DNA of 64,000 nucleotides, from contig NZ_WOEZ01000123.1 of the NCBI RefSeq assembly GCF_013177735.1, positions 26,202-90,201 on the forward strand. Direction: 5' to 3'. This DNA comes from Paraburkholderia elongata (lineage in GTDB: Bacteria; Pseudomonadota; Gammaproteobacteria; Burkholderiales; Burkholderiaceae). The number at the start of each line of letters is the position of its first letter. Within the stretch, counting starts at the first letter, position 1. This document shows positions 17,697 through 26,394 of the stretch, one piece after another. Below the pieces are notes generated by a model. That model searched no databases. It was not told the origin of the DNA and saw only the letters and a program-made list of their open reading frames with translations. The translations under genes and the position numbers were made by a program.

Positions 17697-20501
17697 ATGC
17701 CGAACAGGCATATGACAGGGTTGTTGGTGGGATTGGTGAGCGGCGCGACAATGAGCGTCGCGTATGCGGCGGATACGGCGACGTTGCAGGGTCACGTGCT
17801 GTCGAGCGCGGACAAGCGTCCGCTCGCCGGCGCCCGAATTCAGATTCGCGAGACGGGGACGAGCACCACCACCTCGTCTGATGGGGCTTTTAGTTTTACC
17901 AGACTTGCGGCAGGGCAATACACACTGGTCATCACGCCGACTCGCTCAGCCGCCGTCGAACGGACTGTGGTGGTGCGCGAGAACGACACGACAAGCGACG
18001 ACCTCACCGTGGACGCAGCCGTTCCCTCACTCGACCGCGTGACCGTCACGTCCCAGCGCACCGCGAACGTTGTCGCACGTGCGACTCAGCAGAGCGCTCC
18101 GAACATGGTGACCATCCGGACCGCCGACGACATCCGCAAGGCCCCCGACGTGAGCGCCGCTGAAGCCGCTGCGCGTATGCCGGGCGTGTCGCTCGAGACG
18201 GACTCCGGCGAAGGCCGCTATGTCAACATCCGCGGCCTCGACACCAACCTGAACAGCACCACGTTCGGCGGCATCCACCTGCCGCCGACCAACCCGGCTT
18301 CGGCCCAGAACGGGGGGCGTGCTGTCGCGCTCGATACGATTCCGGCCGGCATGATCGGGCAGATCCTCGTGACCAACACCAACAAGCCCGAACAGGATGC
18401 CGATGCGCTCGGCGGCACGATCGACATTTCGCCTCGCACGTTGCCCCCTTCGGGCAAGCCGTTCCTGGATGCCAAGCTCGGTTCAGGTGTCGAAACGCTG
18501 CGCGGGAGCACAGTTTCGGATGTCGAGATGACAGCGGGTGCGCGCTTCGGCGCGCACGGTATCGCAGGTCTCGGTTCGGGCATCACGTCATATTCCGACG
18601 CGCCGTTCACCTTCATCGGTACCTTTGCCTACAACCAGGACCACCGCGGCGTCGACGACGAAGAAAACGCCTATGTCGATGCTGCTGGCGTACCGAACAA
18701 GGCCTACGCGCAAACCGACCCGCGTTACTACAACTATCATCGCAAGCGCCTTGGCTACGGCGGCGAACTGGACTTTCAGCCTAACGCCGACAACAAGTGG
18801 TACTTCCGCTACTACAACTTCGGCTATACGGAGAACGTGAACCGGCAAGACCTCCAGACCAACTTCACTGGCAATCCGGTCCAGAATGCGAACGGCACGC
18901 TCACGGATACGGCGACCTATGCGAAGGGATTGCGCGACGAGAAGGAGACGCTGCGAACGCAACTCTTTGCGCTGGGCGGCGAAAACAAAATCGGCCCCGG
19001 CAAGATCGATTATCGCGCCGGCTTCACCAGTGGCACCTACGACAAACCGTACGACCTGAATTCGACGTTCAACAACGGCCCCCCGGCTACGGTGACGTAT
19101 TACCCCGGCTTTGACTACGCGACGCAATCGATCGTATCCGGTCCGAACCCGGCTGATCCCGCCGGCTACACGCTGGGCCAGATCGTCAACTCGTCGCAGT
19201 ACGTCAAGACGAATGAGTGGTCGGCCAACGTCAACTACACGCTGCCGGCTCATTTCACGAGTGCCGATGACGAACAGTTCAAGTTCGGTGCTGGCCTGCG
19301 CCGAATGACCTTCGCCAGCGCGCAGAGCAACTACACGTACTCGCCGGCCGCGGGAATCCCGCTGTCGCAGGCGGTGTTCGGCGCGCCGAATGTTTTCTAC
19401 AACGGCATGTACAACATCGGGCCGTCCATAAGCGATGGCGTCATGAGCGGCCTCTATGGCGCCGCTGCGGCCAACGGCAACCTCACGGCTTACCCGTTGA
19501 AGGACGCCGCCGCGTTCTCGGCTATCAACGAGAACATCTACAGCATGTATGGCCAGTATCAGTTCGGCTGGGGCCGCCTGGGCGTGCTCGCGGGTCTGCG
19601 CGGCGAATGGACGCAGGATACGTTCAGCGGCAATCTGATCAACGGCAGCTCCGTCACGCCAAACCAGACGGCGAACAACTACTTCAACCTGTTTCCGTCC
19701 GTGCAGTTGCGCTACGACTTCACGCCGACGCTGGTGGGTCGCGCGATCTATTCGAGTACGATCGCGCGTCCGGGCTTTGCCCAGAGCAGTGCGTCGGTCT
19801 TGGCCGATGCGGGAACGGGAACCGTGACCACCGGCAACCCGAACCTGAAGCCGACCACTTCACAGAACTTCGATATTCAGTTCGAGAAGTATTTGCCGCA
19901 TGGCGGGATCATTTCGCTCGGCGCGTTCGACAAGTCGATGACCGACTACGTCGTGGGCCAGTCATCCACCGTCTTCAGCTCGCCGTATCTTCCGGGGTAT
20001 TCGGGCCCCATCAAGCTCCTAAGCTTTGCCAATGTCTCGTCAGCACGTGTGCGCGGTGTCACCGCCAACTATGAGCAGCACTTTACGCAGTTGCCGGGGT
20101 TCCTGAGCGGCCTGGGCGCAGGCGCGAACTGGACCTGGACCAATTCGCACCTGGACATTCGCCCGGGCGACGACCACACGCTGCCATCCGGTCCGCGCAA
20201 TTCGTATAACGCCAGCGTGTTCTACGAGCGTGGTCCGTTGGATATGCGCCTGTCGGCCTCCTATGTGGGCAAAAGCCTGTGGGCAGTGGGCAGTTCTGCT
20301 GCAACCGACGTCTACACGGCGTCGCGCTTCTCGCTCGACTTCGGCGGCAGTTATCAGATCAGAAAGGATGTGGGCATCTATCTCGACGTTCGCAACATCC
20401 TGAATACGCCGCTGAAGTTCTACGAGGGCTCGCCGGATCGTCCGATCCAGCGCGAGTTCTACGGCCCGACCGTGATGGTTGGTTTGACGATCAACGAATA
20501 A
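17697..20501 (+). CDS. TonB-dependent outer-membrane receptor
   Basis: 934 residues. A signal peptide (about 1-25, ending SVAYAA) is followed by a carboxypeptidase-regulatory-like beta-sandwich (about 28-110), as in receptors for complex nutrients. A plug domain (about 140-260: MPGVSLETDSGEGRYVNIRG, then ALGGTIDI) and a 22-strand barrel follow. The overall pattern fits the Caulobacter/Xanthomonas-type receptor subfamily. The last residues, VMVGLTINE, lack the usual terminal aromatic. The ATG has an ACGGAG site. It heads an operon with a beta-propeller, ExbB, ExbD and TonB, so it probably has dedicated energisation. The substrate is unknown; the divergent phosphoesterase hints at a phosphorylated compound. 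Confidence 0.93.
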   Translation: MPNRHMTGLLVGLVSGATMSVAYAADTATLQGHVLSSADKRPLAGARIQIRETGTSTTTSSDGAFSFTRLAAGQYTLVITPTRSAAVERTVVVRENDTTSDDLTVDAAVPSLDRVTVTSQRTANVVARATQQSAPNMVTIRTADDIRKAPDVSAAEAAARMPGVSLETDSGEGRYVNIRGLDTNLNSTTFGGIHLPPTNPASAQNGGRAVALDTIPAGMIGQILVTNTNKPEQDADALGGTIDISPRTLPPSGKPFLDAKLGSGVETLRGSTVSDVEMTAGARFGAHGIAGLGSGITSYSDAPFTFIGTFAYNQDHRGVDDEENAYVDAAGVPNKAYAQTDPRYYNYHRKRLGYGGELDFQPNADNKWYFRYYNFGYTENVNRQDLQTNFTGNPVQNANGTLTDTATYAKGLRDEKETLRTQLFALGGENKIGPGKIDYRAGFTSGTYDKPYDLNSTFNNGPPATVTYYPGFDYATQSIVSGPNPADPAGYTLGQIVNSSQYVKTNEWSANVNYTLPAHFTSADDEQFKFGAGLRRMTFASAQSNYTYSPAAGIPLSQAVFGAPNVFYNGMYNIGPSISDGVMSGLYGAAAANGNLTAYPLKDAAAFSAINENIYSMYGQYQFGWGRLGVLAGLRGEWTQDTFSGNLINGSSVTPNQTANNYFNLFPSVQLRYDFTPTLVGRAIYSSTIARPGFAQSSASVLADAGTGTVTTGNPNLKPTTSQNFDIQFEKYLPHGGIISLGAFDKSMTDYVVGQSSTVFSSPYLPGYSGPIKLLSFANVSSARVRGVTANYEQHFTQLPGFLSGLGAGANWTWTNSHLDIRPGDDHTLPSGPRNSYNASVFYERGPLDMRLSASYVGKSLWAVGSSAATDVYTASRFSLDFGGSYQIRKDVGIYLDVRNILNTPLKFYEGSPDRPIQREFYGPTVMVGLTINE

Positions 20502-20522
20502 CCCCGCAAAAACAGGATCAAC

Positions 20523-21599
20523 ATGAAACTCAAGTCTATTGTTCAGGCAGTAACGACGCTGGCGCTGTCCTCCGCACTGCTACTGGGCAGCACGGCGCAT
20601 GCAGTACCGGGCGCGAATCACGGTGAGTTCGAAGTCGTGAAGCACTACGCCTTGGGCGGCACAGAGGGCTGGGACTACGTCGGGTATGACGCGGTTCGTC
20701 AACACCTGTTCATCAGCCGTGCCAGTCACGTCCAGGTTGTCGATACCGAATCCGGCAGGCTGGTCGGTGAGATCGCCAACACGGACGGCGTGCATGGTTT
20801 CGCGTTTGTCCAGGACCGGAAGCTCGGCTTCATCACCAACGGCCGTGCCGACACGATCACGGTGGTCGATCTCGACACGCTGCGCACCGTTGAAACGATG
20901 AAGGCGGGCGGCCCGGACCCGGACGGCATCATGTATGCGCCCCAACTGAAGCGCCTCTATGTCAGTAATGGCCATGACCAGAGCGTCAGCGCGATCGATC
21001 CGGCTACGCGCAAGGTCGTCGCGACGATGCCGGTCGGCGGCAAGCCTGAATCGCTCGCGGCTGACAGCGACGGTCGCGTCTTCGTCAACGTCGAAGACAA
21101 GGGAGGGATCGTCGTGATGGACGGCAAATCGAACAAGGTGCTCGCTCACTGGTCGATCGCGCCTTGCGAAGAGCCGTCGGGACTCGCGATCGATACGAAG
21201 TCGGAACGGCTCTTCACCGTCTGCGCGAACAACCGGATGATGGTGATCGATGCGCGCTCCGGCCGCCAGGTTGCTCAACTGCCGATCGGCGGCCACCCGG
21301 ACGCCGCAGGGTTCGATCCGGTGCTCAAGACCGCGTTTAGCTCGAACGGCGCAGACGGAACGCTGACCGTGGTGCACGAAGACGACGCGGATCACTACAC
21401 CGTGCTGCAGAACGTGCCGACGGAAGTGGGCGCGAAGTCGATGGTTCTCGACGACGATGCTCACCGCGTCTACCTGGTCTCGTCGAAGTTCGGTTCGACT
21501 CCCGCCGCGACTGCCGACAATCCGCATCCGCATCCGAGCATCGTGCCCGGCACGTTCAACGTCCTGGTCGCGCAGCGCATGCCGCAAAGCAGCCAGTAA
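20523..21599 (+). CDS. Secreted YncE-like beta-propeller protein
   Basis: 358 residues. A signal peptide (1-27, cleaved after AHA) is followed by YVTN/YncE-type propeller blades such as RHLFISRASHVQVVDTESGRLVGEI and LYVSNGHDQSVSAIDPATRKVV. Such seven-bladed periplasmic proteins bind partners or ligands and are rarely enzymes. It lies 21 bases after the receptor stop, within the Ton operon. A second propeller of the same kind faces the operon at 23589-24611. The two may assist receptor-substrate transfer. That role is inferred from position only. Confidence 0.85.
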   Translation: MKLKSIVQAVTTLALSSALLLGSTAHAVPGANHGEFEVVKHYALGGTEGWDYVGYDAVRQHLFISRASHVQVVDTESGRLVGEIANTDGVHGFAFVQDRKLGFITNGRADTITVVDLDTLRTVETMKAGGPDPDGIMYAPQLKRLYVSNGHDQSVSAIDPATRKVVATMPVGGKPESLAADSDGRVFVNVEDKGGIVVMDGKSNKVLAHWSIAPCEEPSGLAIDTKSERLFTVCANNRMMVIDARSGRQVAQLPIGGHPDAAGFDPVLKTAFSSNGADGTLTVVHEDDADHYTVLQNVPTEVGAKSMVLDDDAHRVYLVSSKFGSTPAATADNPHPHPSIVPGTFNVLVAQRMPQSSQ

Positions 21600-21694
21600 C
21601 GTATCGCCGTCACCTCAACTGCGCCACCGGCGGCATCGCAACCGCGATACGCCGGCCGGCGGCAGATTCAAGACACAACCTGGAAGGTAGCATC

Positions 21695-22306
21695 ATGCTT
21701 CGCATCATTATCGACTCATCGGTTCAGTCATTCGGCTTGTTACCCTTGATGGCAGTGATCTTTGTGGCCGCCCTCGCGATCATCATCGAACGCGCGATTT
21801 TCTTCAGCACGTCCGTGCGCAACGGCGTCAGCCTCGAATACGACCTCAAGCAGGTAGGCCGCGCCAAGGCCGACGATGTGAAGAAACTCATTCAACATTA
21901 CCAGGGATCGGTGCAAAGCGAACTGATGAGATCCGCGATCGAATCACAGGGTCAACCTGCGGAAGACTTCGAGCGCGAAGTCGAAGAAAGCATCATGTTC
22001 CAGATGAGAAAGCTCGACCGTAATCTGTGGGTGCTGGATACCGCAGTGACCCTCGGGCCGTTGCTCGGCCTGCTGGGCACCATTATCGGCATGATCGGAT
22101 CGTTCGATATTCTGGGCTCGTCGGGAACCAGCGATCCGATGGCCGTCTCCGGCGGCATTGCACACGCGCTGATCGCCACCGCTTGCGGCCTAACGATCGC
22201 TCTCGTCGGCGTCGTGGCGCTCAACTATCTGAACAAGCGCGTGCGAATGGTTCTTCTGCAGATGGACATAATCAAGTCGATGCTCGTCACGCGATTTGCC
22301 GCTTGA
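21695..22306 (+). CDS. exbB: MotA/TolQ/ExbB proton-channel protein
   Basis: 203 residues with three transmembrane helices: about 12-32, about 112-135 (LGPLLGLLGTIIGMIGSF, the family signature) and about 150-175. The cytoplasmic loop between the first two helices is typical of ExbB. It couples proton flow to TonB together with the next gene, encoded 30 bases downstream. The family also includes TolQ; the neighbours TonB and a TonB-dependent receptor favour ExbB. The ATG at 21695 follows a GGAAGG site. Confidence 0.92.
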   Translation: MLRIIIDSSVQSFGLLPLMAVIFVAALAIIIERAIFFSTSVRNGVSLEYDLKQVGRAKADDVKKLIQHYQGSVQSELMRSAIESQGQPAEDFEREVEESIMFQMRKLDRNLWVLDTAVTLGPLLGLLGTIIGMIGSFDILGSSGTSDPMAVSGGIAHALIATACGLTIALVGVVALNYLNKRVRMVLLQMDIIKSMLVTRFAA

Positions 22307-22336
22307 ACCGCGGCCACTTCACATACGGAGAACACC

Positions 22337-22747
22337 GTGAGAAACCATCGGGCTCACTACTTTGGCAATGAAGAGAAACCGCGGATCGAGATCATTCCGA
22401 TGATCGACATCATGATGTTTCTGCTCGTTTTCTTCATGCTTGTCATGCTCAAGATGATTCAGGGCACTGGACTTAAGCTGGAATTGCCGCAATCGTCCAC
22501 CGCGACGCAACTCAACACGGTTGACGTGACGGTCGGGGTAGAGAAGGACGGAGAACTGCACCTCGACCGGAACGACATTTCTGCGCCGCAACTCACTGCA
22601 CGCCTGAAGGACATGGAGGCCACGAAGCAGGTCAATGTGACGATTGCGGGCGACAAGGGAGTCGAGTACGAGACGATCATCAAAACCATGGATCTGGTGC
22701 GTTCCGCGGGGATCGGTTCGGTCGCGCTCGCGACCGATGCGCAATAG
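22337..22747 (+). CDS. exbD: ExbD/TolR-family protein
   Basis: 136 residues from a GTG start preceded by ACGGAGAACACC. One transmembrane helix (about 22-44: MIDIMMFLLVFFMLVMLKMI) carries the essential membrane Asp in PMIDIMMF, which is part of the proton pathway. A periplasmic domain follows. It works with ExbB and TonB in the inner membrane to energise the receptor at 17697. The gene lies 30 bases after exbB and 18 bases before tonB. Confidence 0.92.
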   Translation: MRNHRAHYFGNEEKPRIEIIPMIDIMMFLLVFFMLVMLKMIQGTGLKLELPQSSTATQLNTVDVTVGVEKDGELHLDRNDISAPQLTARLKDMEATKQVNVTIAGDKGVEYETIIKTMDLVRSAGIGSVALATDAQ

Positions 22748-22765
22748 TCTCTGGAGGCGAGCGTA

Positions 22766-23497
22766 ATGAACATGAGTATCTCGAGCAAACCCCGTGGAGC
22801 ACTGTGGCCGACCATGGCGTCACAGCCAGGTTCCGGCAATGCAATGACCATCGCGATTCTCGCTGCGCTTGCGATCGAGGGCATGCTGATAGCGGGCGTG
22901 ATGTCGGTGCGTGTGCCCGCTCCGAAGCCGGTACACGCGCCGCCTGTCATGCAGATGCGGTTTGTCAAAGCCGTTACACCACCGCCGCCACCGCCGCCAC
23001 CGCCGGTCATCAAGAAAGTGGTGAAGCAGCAATCGGATCTTCCGGTGCCGAAGCCGGTGGCACGGCCGGCTGCCCCAGTACAACGGCACGCTGCCACGCC
23101 GACAGCCGCACCGGCGCCGGTTGCTCCCACGCCCGTTGCGACACAGGATGCGCCTTCTACGGCGCATGCTGCGCCAGCCGCGCCCGGTCCTTCAACCGTG
23201 GGATCCGGCAACACGACAGCTGCCGTTGCGGCACCCGCCGACATTGCAATCGTGTGTCCCGTGCAGGCGAAGCCCGACATGCCGCCGCGGGCGTTAGCCG
23301 AGGGAATCTCCGGCGAAGTCACGGCGCGTGCGACGATCGAAGGCGGCAAGGTCGCCCGCGTCGATATCGTGAAGTCGACGCCTCCGGGGGTTTTTGACGG
23401 ATCGGTACGGCGTGCGATGGCTCAGTACCAATGCAAGGTCGACGGCGGCGGTCAGGTCGTGGTCGAGCAGTCGTTTGATTTCACGCAGACCGACTAG
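22766..23497 (+). CDS. tonB: TonB energy transducer
   Basis: 243 residues. A cytoplasmic tail is followed by one transmembrane helix (about 28-49) and a proline-rich spacer with TPPPPPPPPPVIKK near residue 72 and many Ala/Pro repeats up to about 150. The C-terminal TonB domain (about 165-243) contains MPPRALAEGISGEV and VARVDIVKSTPPGVFD. It links the ExbB-ExbD motor to the outer-membrane receptor. It ends the operon, and a strong hairpin follows at 23545. Because it has its own receptor in the operon, it may be specialised and not the housekeeping copy. Confidence 0.92.
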   Translation: MNMSISSKPRGALWPTMASQPGSGNAMTIAILAALAIEGMLIAGVMSVRVPAPKPVHAPPVMQMRFVKAVTPPPPPPPPPVIKKVVKQQSDLPVPKPVARPAAPVQRHAATPTAAPAPVAPTPVATQDAPSTAHAAPAAPGPSTVGSGNTTAAVAAPADIAIVCPVQAKPDMPPRALAEGISGEVTARATIEGGKVARVDIVKSTPPGVFDGSVRRAMAQYQCKVDGGGQVVVEQSFDFTQTD

Positions 23498-23544
23498 ATT
23501 GCTTGAGGAAATCTGTTTGAGGGCGAGTGCGCGACTCGCCTGAC

Positions 23545-23577
23545 ACGCGCCGGCGCAGTTGAACTGCGCCGGCGCGT
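23545..23577. terminator. Strong bidirectional hairpin
   Basis: The 16-bp arms ACGCGCCGGCGCAGTT and AACTGCGCCGGCGCGT are separated by one base. The hairpin lies between the stops of convergent tonB and the second beta-propeller gene. There is no clear U-tract, but stem strength and position fit transcription termination or insulation. Confidence 0.65.
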
Positions 23578-23588
23578 CATGTCTCGAC

Positions 23589-24611
23589 TCAGCGGACGCT
23601 GAGCACCTGGAGTCCGGCCTCCGCTGCCTGCGGACCCTTCGTGTGAACGACGTAGAACCTCTTTAACGACGGAACATAGATCGAGGTCTTGCCACCGAGC
23701 GTGTTGATGTGTTGCTCGATCGCGTAGTGGTTCGGATCGACCTGTTTGACGACATCGAGTCCTTCCGCGCCGGTAACGTAGAGGCGCTGATGCTGCGAGT
23801 CGAAAGTCATGTCGTCCGAGATGTCGACGATATCGAGAGACTGAATCACAGAGCCATCGCTCGCGTCCAGCACGAACAGCTTGCCGGGGGCGCGCGAACC
23901 GACGAACAGGCGCCCGGCCTTCGGATCGAACGCCATGGCCGAATTTCGGCTTGGGCCGGGAACGTGCCAGAGACTCGTCAACTTGCGGGTGTTCAGATCG
24001 ATAACGCCGATTTCGTTTTTGTCGCGCATGTTCACGAAGAGGCGCTGCGTAGCATGGTCGATGACCATGGCCTTCAATTGTCCCGCAGGAACATCGATTC
24101 TCCCCAATACGGAATCGTCGGCAAGTGAAATCAGGCTAATGTACGCGTTGTCACGATGTGACTGCGCGCCGCCGTTACCGAGAAAAAAGATCCCGCTCTT
24201 GCTATCCGCTACACCGGAATCCGGTTGCGGATCGAGTGGAATCACTTTCTTGACTTCAAAGCTGTTCGTATCGACAACCTTGACGTTCGAGTCGCCCGCA
24301 TCCGCTATGAACAATTCCTGACCGTTGTGTGCCAACAGTATCTTGTGAGGAGACTTCGCAACGTTCGTGACGCTCGCAAGATGCTCGCCATTGGGCAACT
24401 GGAATACTTCAATGGAGCCATACTTCTCGGCTGACACGTACAGACGGGAGTGAGCCAGGTCGACTGCGAAATGGTCGAAATCGCCACCGGTGACGTGTGG
24501 TAGCGGCGTGGTTGAAAGAACCCTCAGCGGGTCTGTCGATGATTCTGCGGCAAAGGCTGTCGATGCAACGCAAAGGCAAGCAAGGGCAAGTAGCCGGGCA
24601 GTCGTCTGCAT
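23589..24611 (-). CDS. Secreted YncE-like beta-propeller protein (second)
   Basis: 340 residues. The signal peptide MQTTARLLALACLCVASTAFA is followed by propeller blades such as RLYVSAEKYGSIEVFQLPNGEHLA and QELFIADAGDSNVKVVDTNSF. It belongs to the same broad family as the protein at 20523 but is clearly divergent from it. It is convergent with tonB and has its own upstream region of about 110 bp before a broken cytochrome gene. A periplasmic accessory role for the adjacent Ton system is an inference from location. Confidence 0.85.
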   Translation of the reverse strand: MQTTARLLALACLCVASTAFAAESSTDPLRVLSTTPLPHVTGGDFDHFAVDLAHSRLYVSAEKYGSIEVFQLPNGEHLASVTNVAKSPHKILLAHNGQELFIADAGDSNVKVVDTNSFEVKKVIPLDPQPDSGVADSKSGIFFLGNGGAQSHRDNAYISLISLADDSVLGRIDVPAGQLKAMVIDHATQRLFVNMRDKNEIGVIDLNTRKLTSLWHVPGPSRNSAMAFDPKAGRLFVGSRAPGKLFVLDASDGSVIQSLDIVDISDDMTFDSQHQRLYVTGAEGLDVVKQVDPNHYAIEQHINTLGGKTSIYVPSLKRFYVVHTKGPQAAEAGLQVLSVR

Positions 24612-24725
24612 GAGTTTCGTTAGGGTGGTTAGGGAGCAGGATCCAAAAGTTCATTTTAGCGTCCAACTCGCGACCACAGCGTGACGAACGGATTACCGAT
24701 TTGAAATCGACGAGGCACTGATGCC

Positions 24726-25058
24726 GTGATTGGCCCCGTCATAAACGGTCGACTGGATAACCGCAACGTTGCCGCGCCGGCGCTCGCGATGGCGGGCAAG
24801 CAACTCGCTGAGATGGGTGCGGGCATGAGCGTGCAGGCATGCTTCAGTTGCCATGCTGCCGGCGGCAAGGGAAATGGCGCGCGCTTCCCGAGCATAGCGG
24901 GTGAGCCAGCCGCTTTTGCCGTGGCGCACTTGCATGAATTTAAGGCGCGCACATCGAATGCCGAGGCTTCTTTTAAATTTCCGGGTTCCGGCCAGATTCA
25001 GATGTCCGTACATGGACGCCCGCAGTTTGGCAAGTTTTCAATCGGTGATGATGGGTAG
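24726..25058 (+). pseudogene. Truncated c-type cytochrome
   Basis: The heme-binding motif CFSCH is followed by AAGGKGNGARFPSIAGEPAAF, typical of small diheme or monoheme class I cytochromes. The family's C-terminal half with the axial Met is missing. After about residue 80 the sequence loses resemblance and the frame stops. There is no signal peptide at the start. An IS30 fragment and an IS6 element follow, so rearrangement probably cut the gene. Confidence 0.6.
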
Positions 25059-25150
25059 GTAGATTGCAACCGTACATTCGGACTTTCGTTGCGCCTGCGC
25101 CGCTGTCCTTGATGGGTTTCGCTGGTCGGCTCCCCGTCGCTTTTGCGCAC

Positions 25151-25426
25151 TCAAAGGTGCTCGGACATTCCCGGGCTTTGCCAACCACGGTCTAACCTGT
25201 CTTGCCATGACGTCATGATCACCTGAGCAATCGGTGGCCTGCCCAGCGCGCTACGTTTGTGCTTCGGCTTCCAGTTGTTGCGCCTCAACTCCCGGCTAAT
25301 TGTGCTGTGCGAGCGCTGCAAAGCCAACGCAATCTCGCCTGAACTGCAATTCTCAAGCTTCATCGCGAAGATCACGCCGCGCTCTTCAGCGCTCAGATGT
25401 GCGTATATTTTTCCCATGCAACACAT
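25151..25426 (-). pseudogene. IS30-family transposase, N-terminal fragment
   Basis: The first 65 or so residues (GKIYAHLSAEERGVIFAMKL, then SSGEIALALQRSHSTISRELRRN) are the IS30 helix-turn-helix. The catalytic DDE part is absent, and the frame ends in unrelated sequence near 25170. The likely terminal repeat lies just upstream of the start, near 25439-25463 (ACTGTTGCACTTG). It is a relic next to the IS6 copy at 25555. Confidence 0.7.
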
Positions 25427-25554
25427 CCTAACTAAGACTGTTGCACTTGTATTTTGAAACTGCCGTCATAACCAGGAAAATAACAATCCTGTAATCTGCC
25501 GGACGGATTTGGGTAACGAAGTGGCCGCTATGCTGAGAACTAACCTCCCGCGGT

Positions 25555-26394
25555 GGCTCTGTCGCGATAAGGACGGAGGGGCGAGCGCAGTGCACGGGCC
25601 GCGATCGTTTATGAGGCGAGGGAATAGAATTGCTGTGCGGCGGACGCACCGGTCCATTTGGCGCATTTCATTTGCCCCTTACGGATCATGTGCATCACCT
25701 CAATGCCGCCCAGAATGATGCGCGCACTACGAAAATCCTTGAAACCGAGCATGGGTCGGGTTCGGCGTTTGATGGCCCGGTGGTCCTGCTCAATGCGGTT
25801 GTTCAGATACTTGACCTGACGGATGCGGATGGGTGTTTCGCATGCGGCGTTGATGGCCTGGAGGGCGGCCAGATTGGCACCGCTCTTATCCATGTTGACC
25901 GTCTGCGGGGCGCCGTTCTGGCCAATCGCTTTCTCGAAGAAGCGGCGCGCTGCAGGCTTGTCACGATGGGTGCGCAGCAGGAAGTCGATGGTGTTGCCGG
26001 GCTTGTCCACGGCGCGGTAGAGATACTTCCACTGGCCCCTGATCTTGAGGTAGGTCTCGTCCATCTGCCAGCTTTTACCGACCGGCCTTTTGTGTTTGCG
26101 AAACATTCTCTCAAGCAACGGCACCAGCTTGATCACCCAGCGGTGCACGGTCGAATGATCGACTGAAATACCGCGCTCAGCCATCATTTCCTCGAGATCA
26201 CGCAGACTCAGCGAGTAGCCCACGTACCATCTCACGCAGACCAATATCACTTCGAGCGGATAGTGAAGTCGCTTCAGAACTTTAGCTATGCCCGAGGCCA
26301 GTGTCTTTCGCGGAGTCTGCGTCTTCTTCATCGTGCCATTCGGGGAATTTCGTCTGCTCCGGATTTTACCCCGCCGGCTTATCGCGACAGAGCC
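25555..26394 (-). mobile_element. IS6-family insertion sequence, copy A
   Basis: An 840-bp element bounded by the inverted repeats GGCTCTGTCGCGATAAG and CTTATCGCGACAGAGCC, with one transposase gene on the minus strand. The 8-base flanks (cccgcggt and actgatgg) do not match, so there is no target duplication. A nearly identical copy in the same orientation lies at 45697-46536; the one difference I noticed is GC versus TT at 26373-26374. Confidence 0.9.
25609..26331 (-). CDS. IS6-family transposase (copy A)
   Basis: 240 residues with the IS6/IS26 layout. A short N-terminal helix-turn-helix (SLRDLEEMMAERGISVDHSTV) precedes the DDE domain. The catalytic residues are in WQMDETYLKIRG (first D), VNMDKSGAN (second D) and NNRIEQDHRAIKRR (E). 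The gene appears complete and is identical in sequence to the transposase at 45751-46473. IS6 enzymes move by replicative cointegrate formation and produce adjacent deletions, which fits the damaged genes in this region. Confidence 0.92.
   Translation of the reverse strand: MKKTQTPRKTLASGIAKVLKRLHYPLEVILVCVRWYVGYSLSLRDLEEMMAERGISVDHSTVHRWVIKLVPLLERMFRKHKRPVGKSWQMDETYLKIRGQWKYLYRAVDKPGNTIDFLLRTHRDKPAARRFFEKAIGQNGAPQTVNMDKSGANLAALQAINAACETPIRIRQVKYLNNRIEQDHRAIKRRTRPMLGFKDFRSARIILGGIEVMHMIRKGQMKCAKWTGASAAQQFYSLAS

Noticed and set aside
20580..21587. 335-codon minus-strand frame opposite the first beta-propeller gene
   Set aside because: The sense strand has a signal peptide and propeller blades in an operon; the antisense frame is arginine/histidine-rich and family-free.
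22960..23060. Proline-codon repeat considered as a DNA repeat element
   Set aside because: It is the coding sequence of the proline-rich spacer of TonB.
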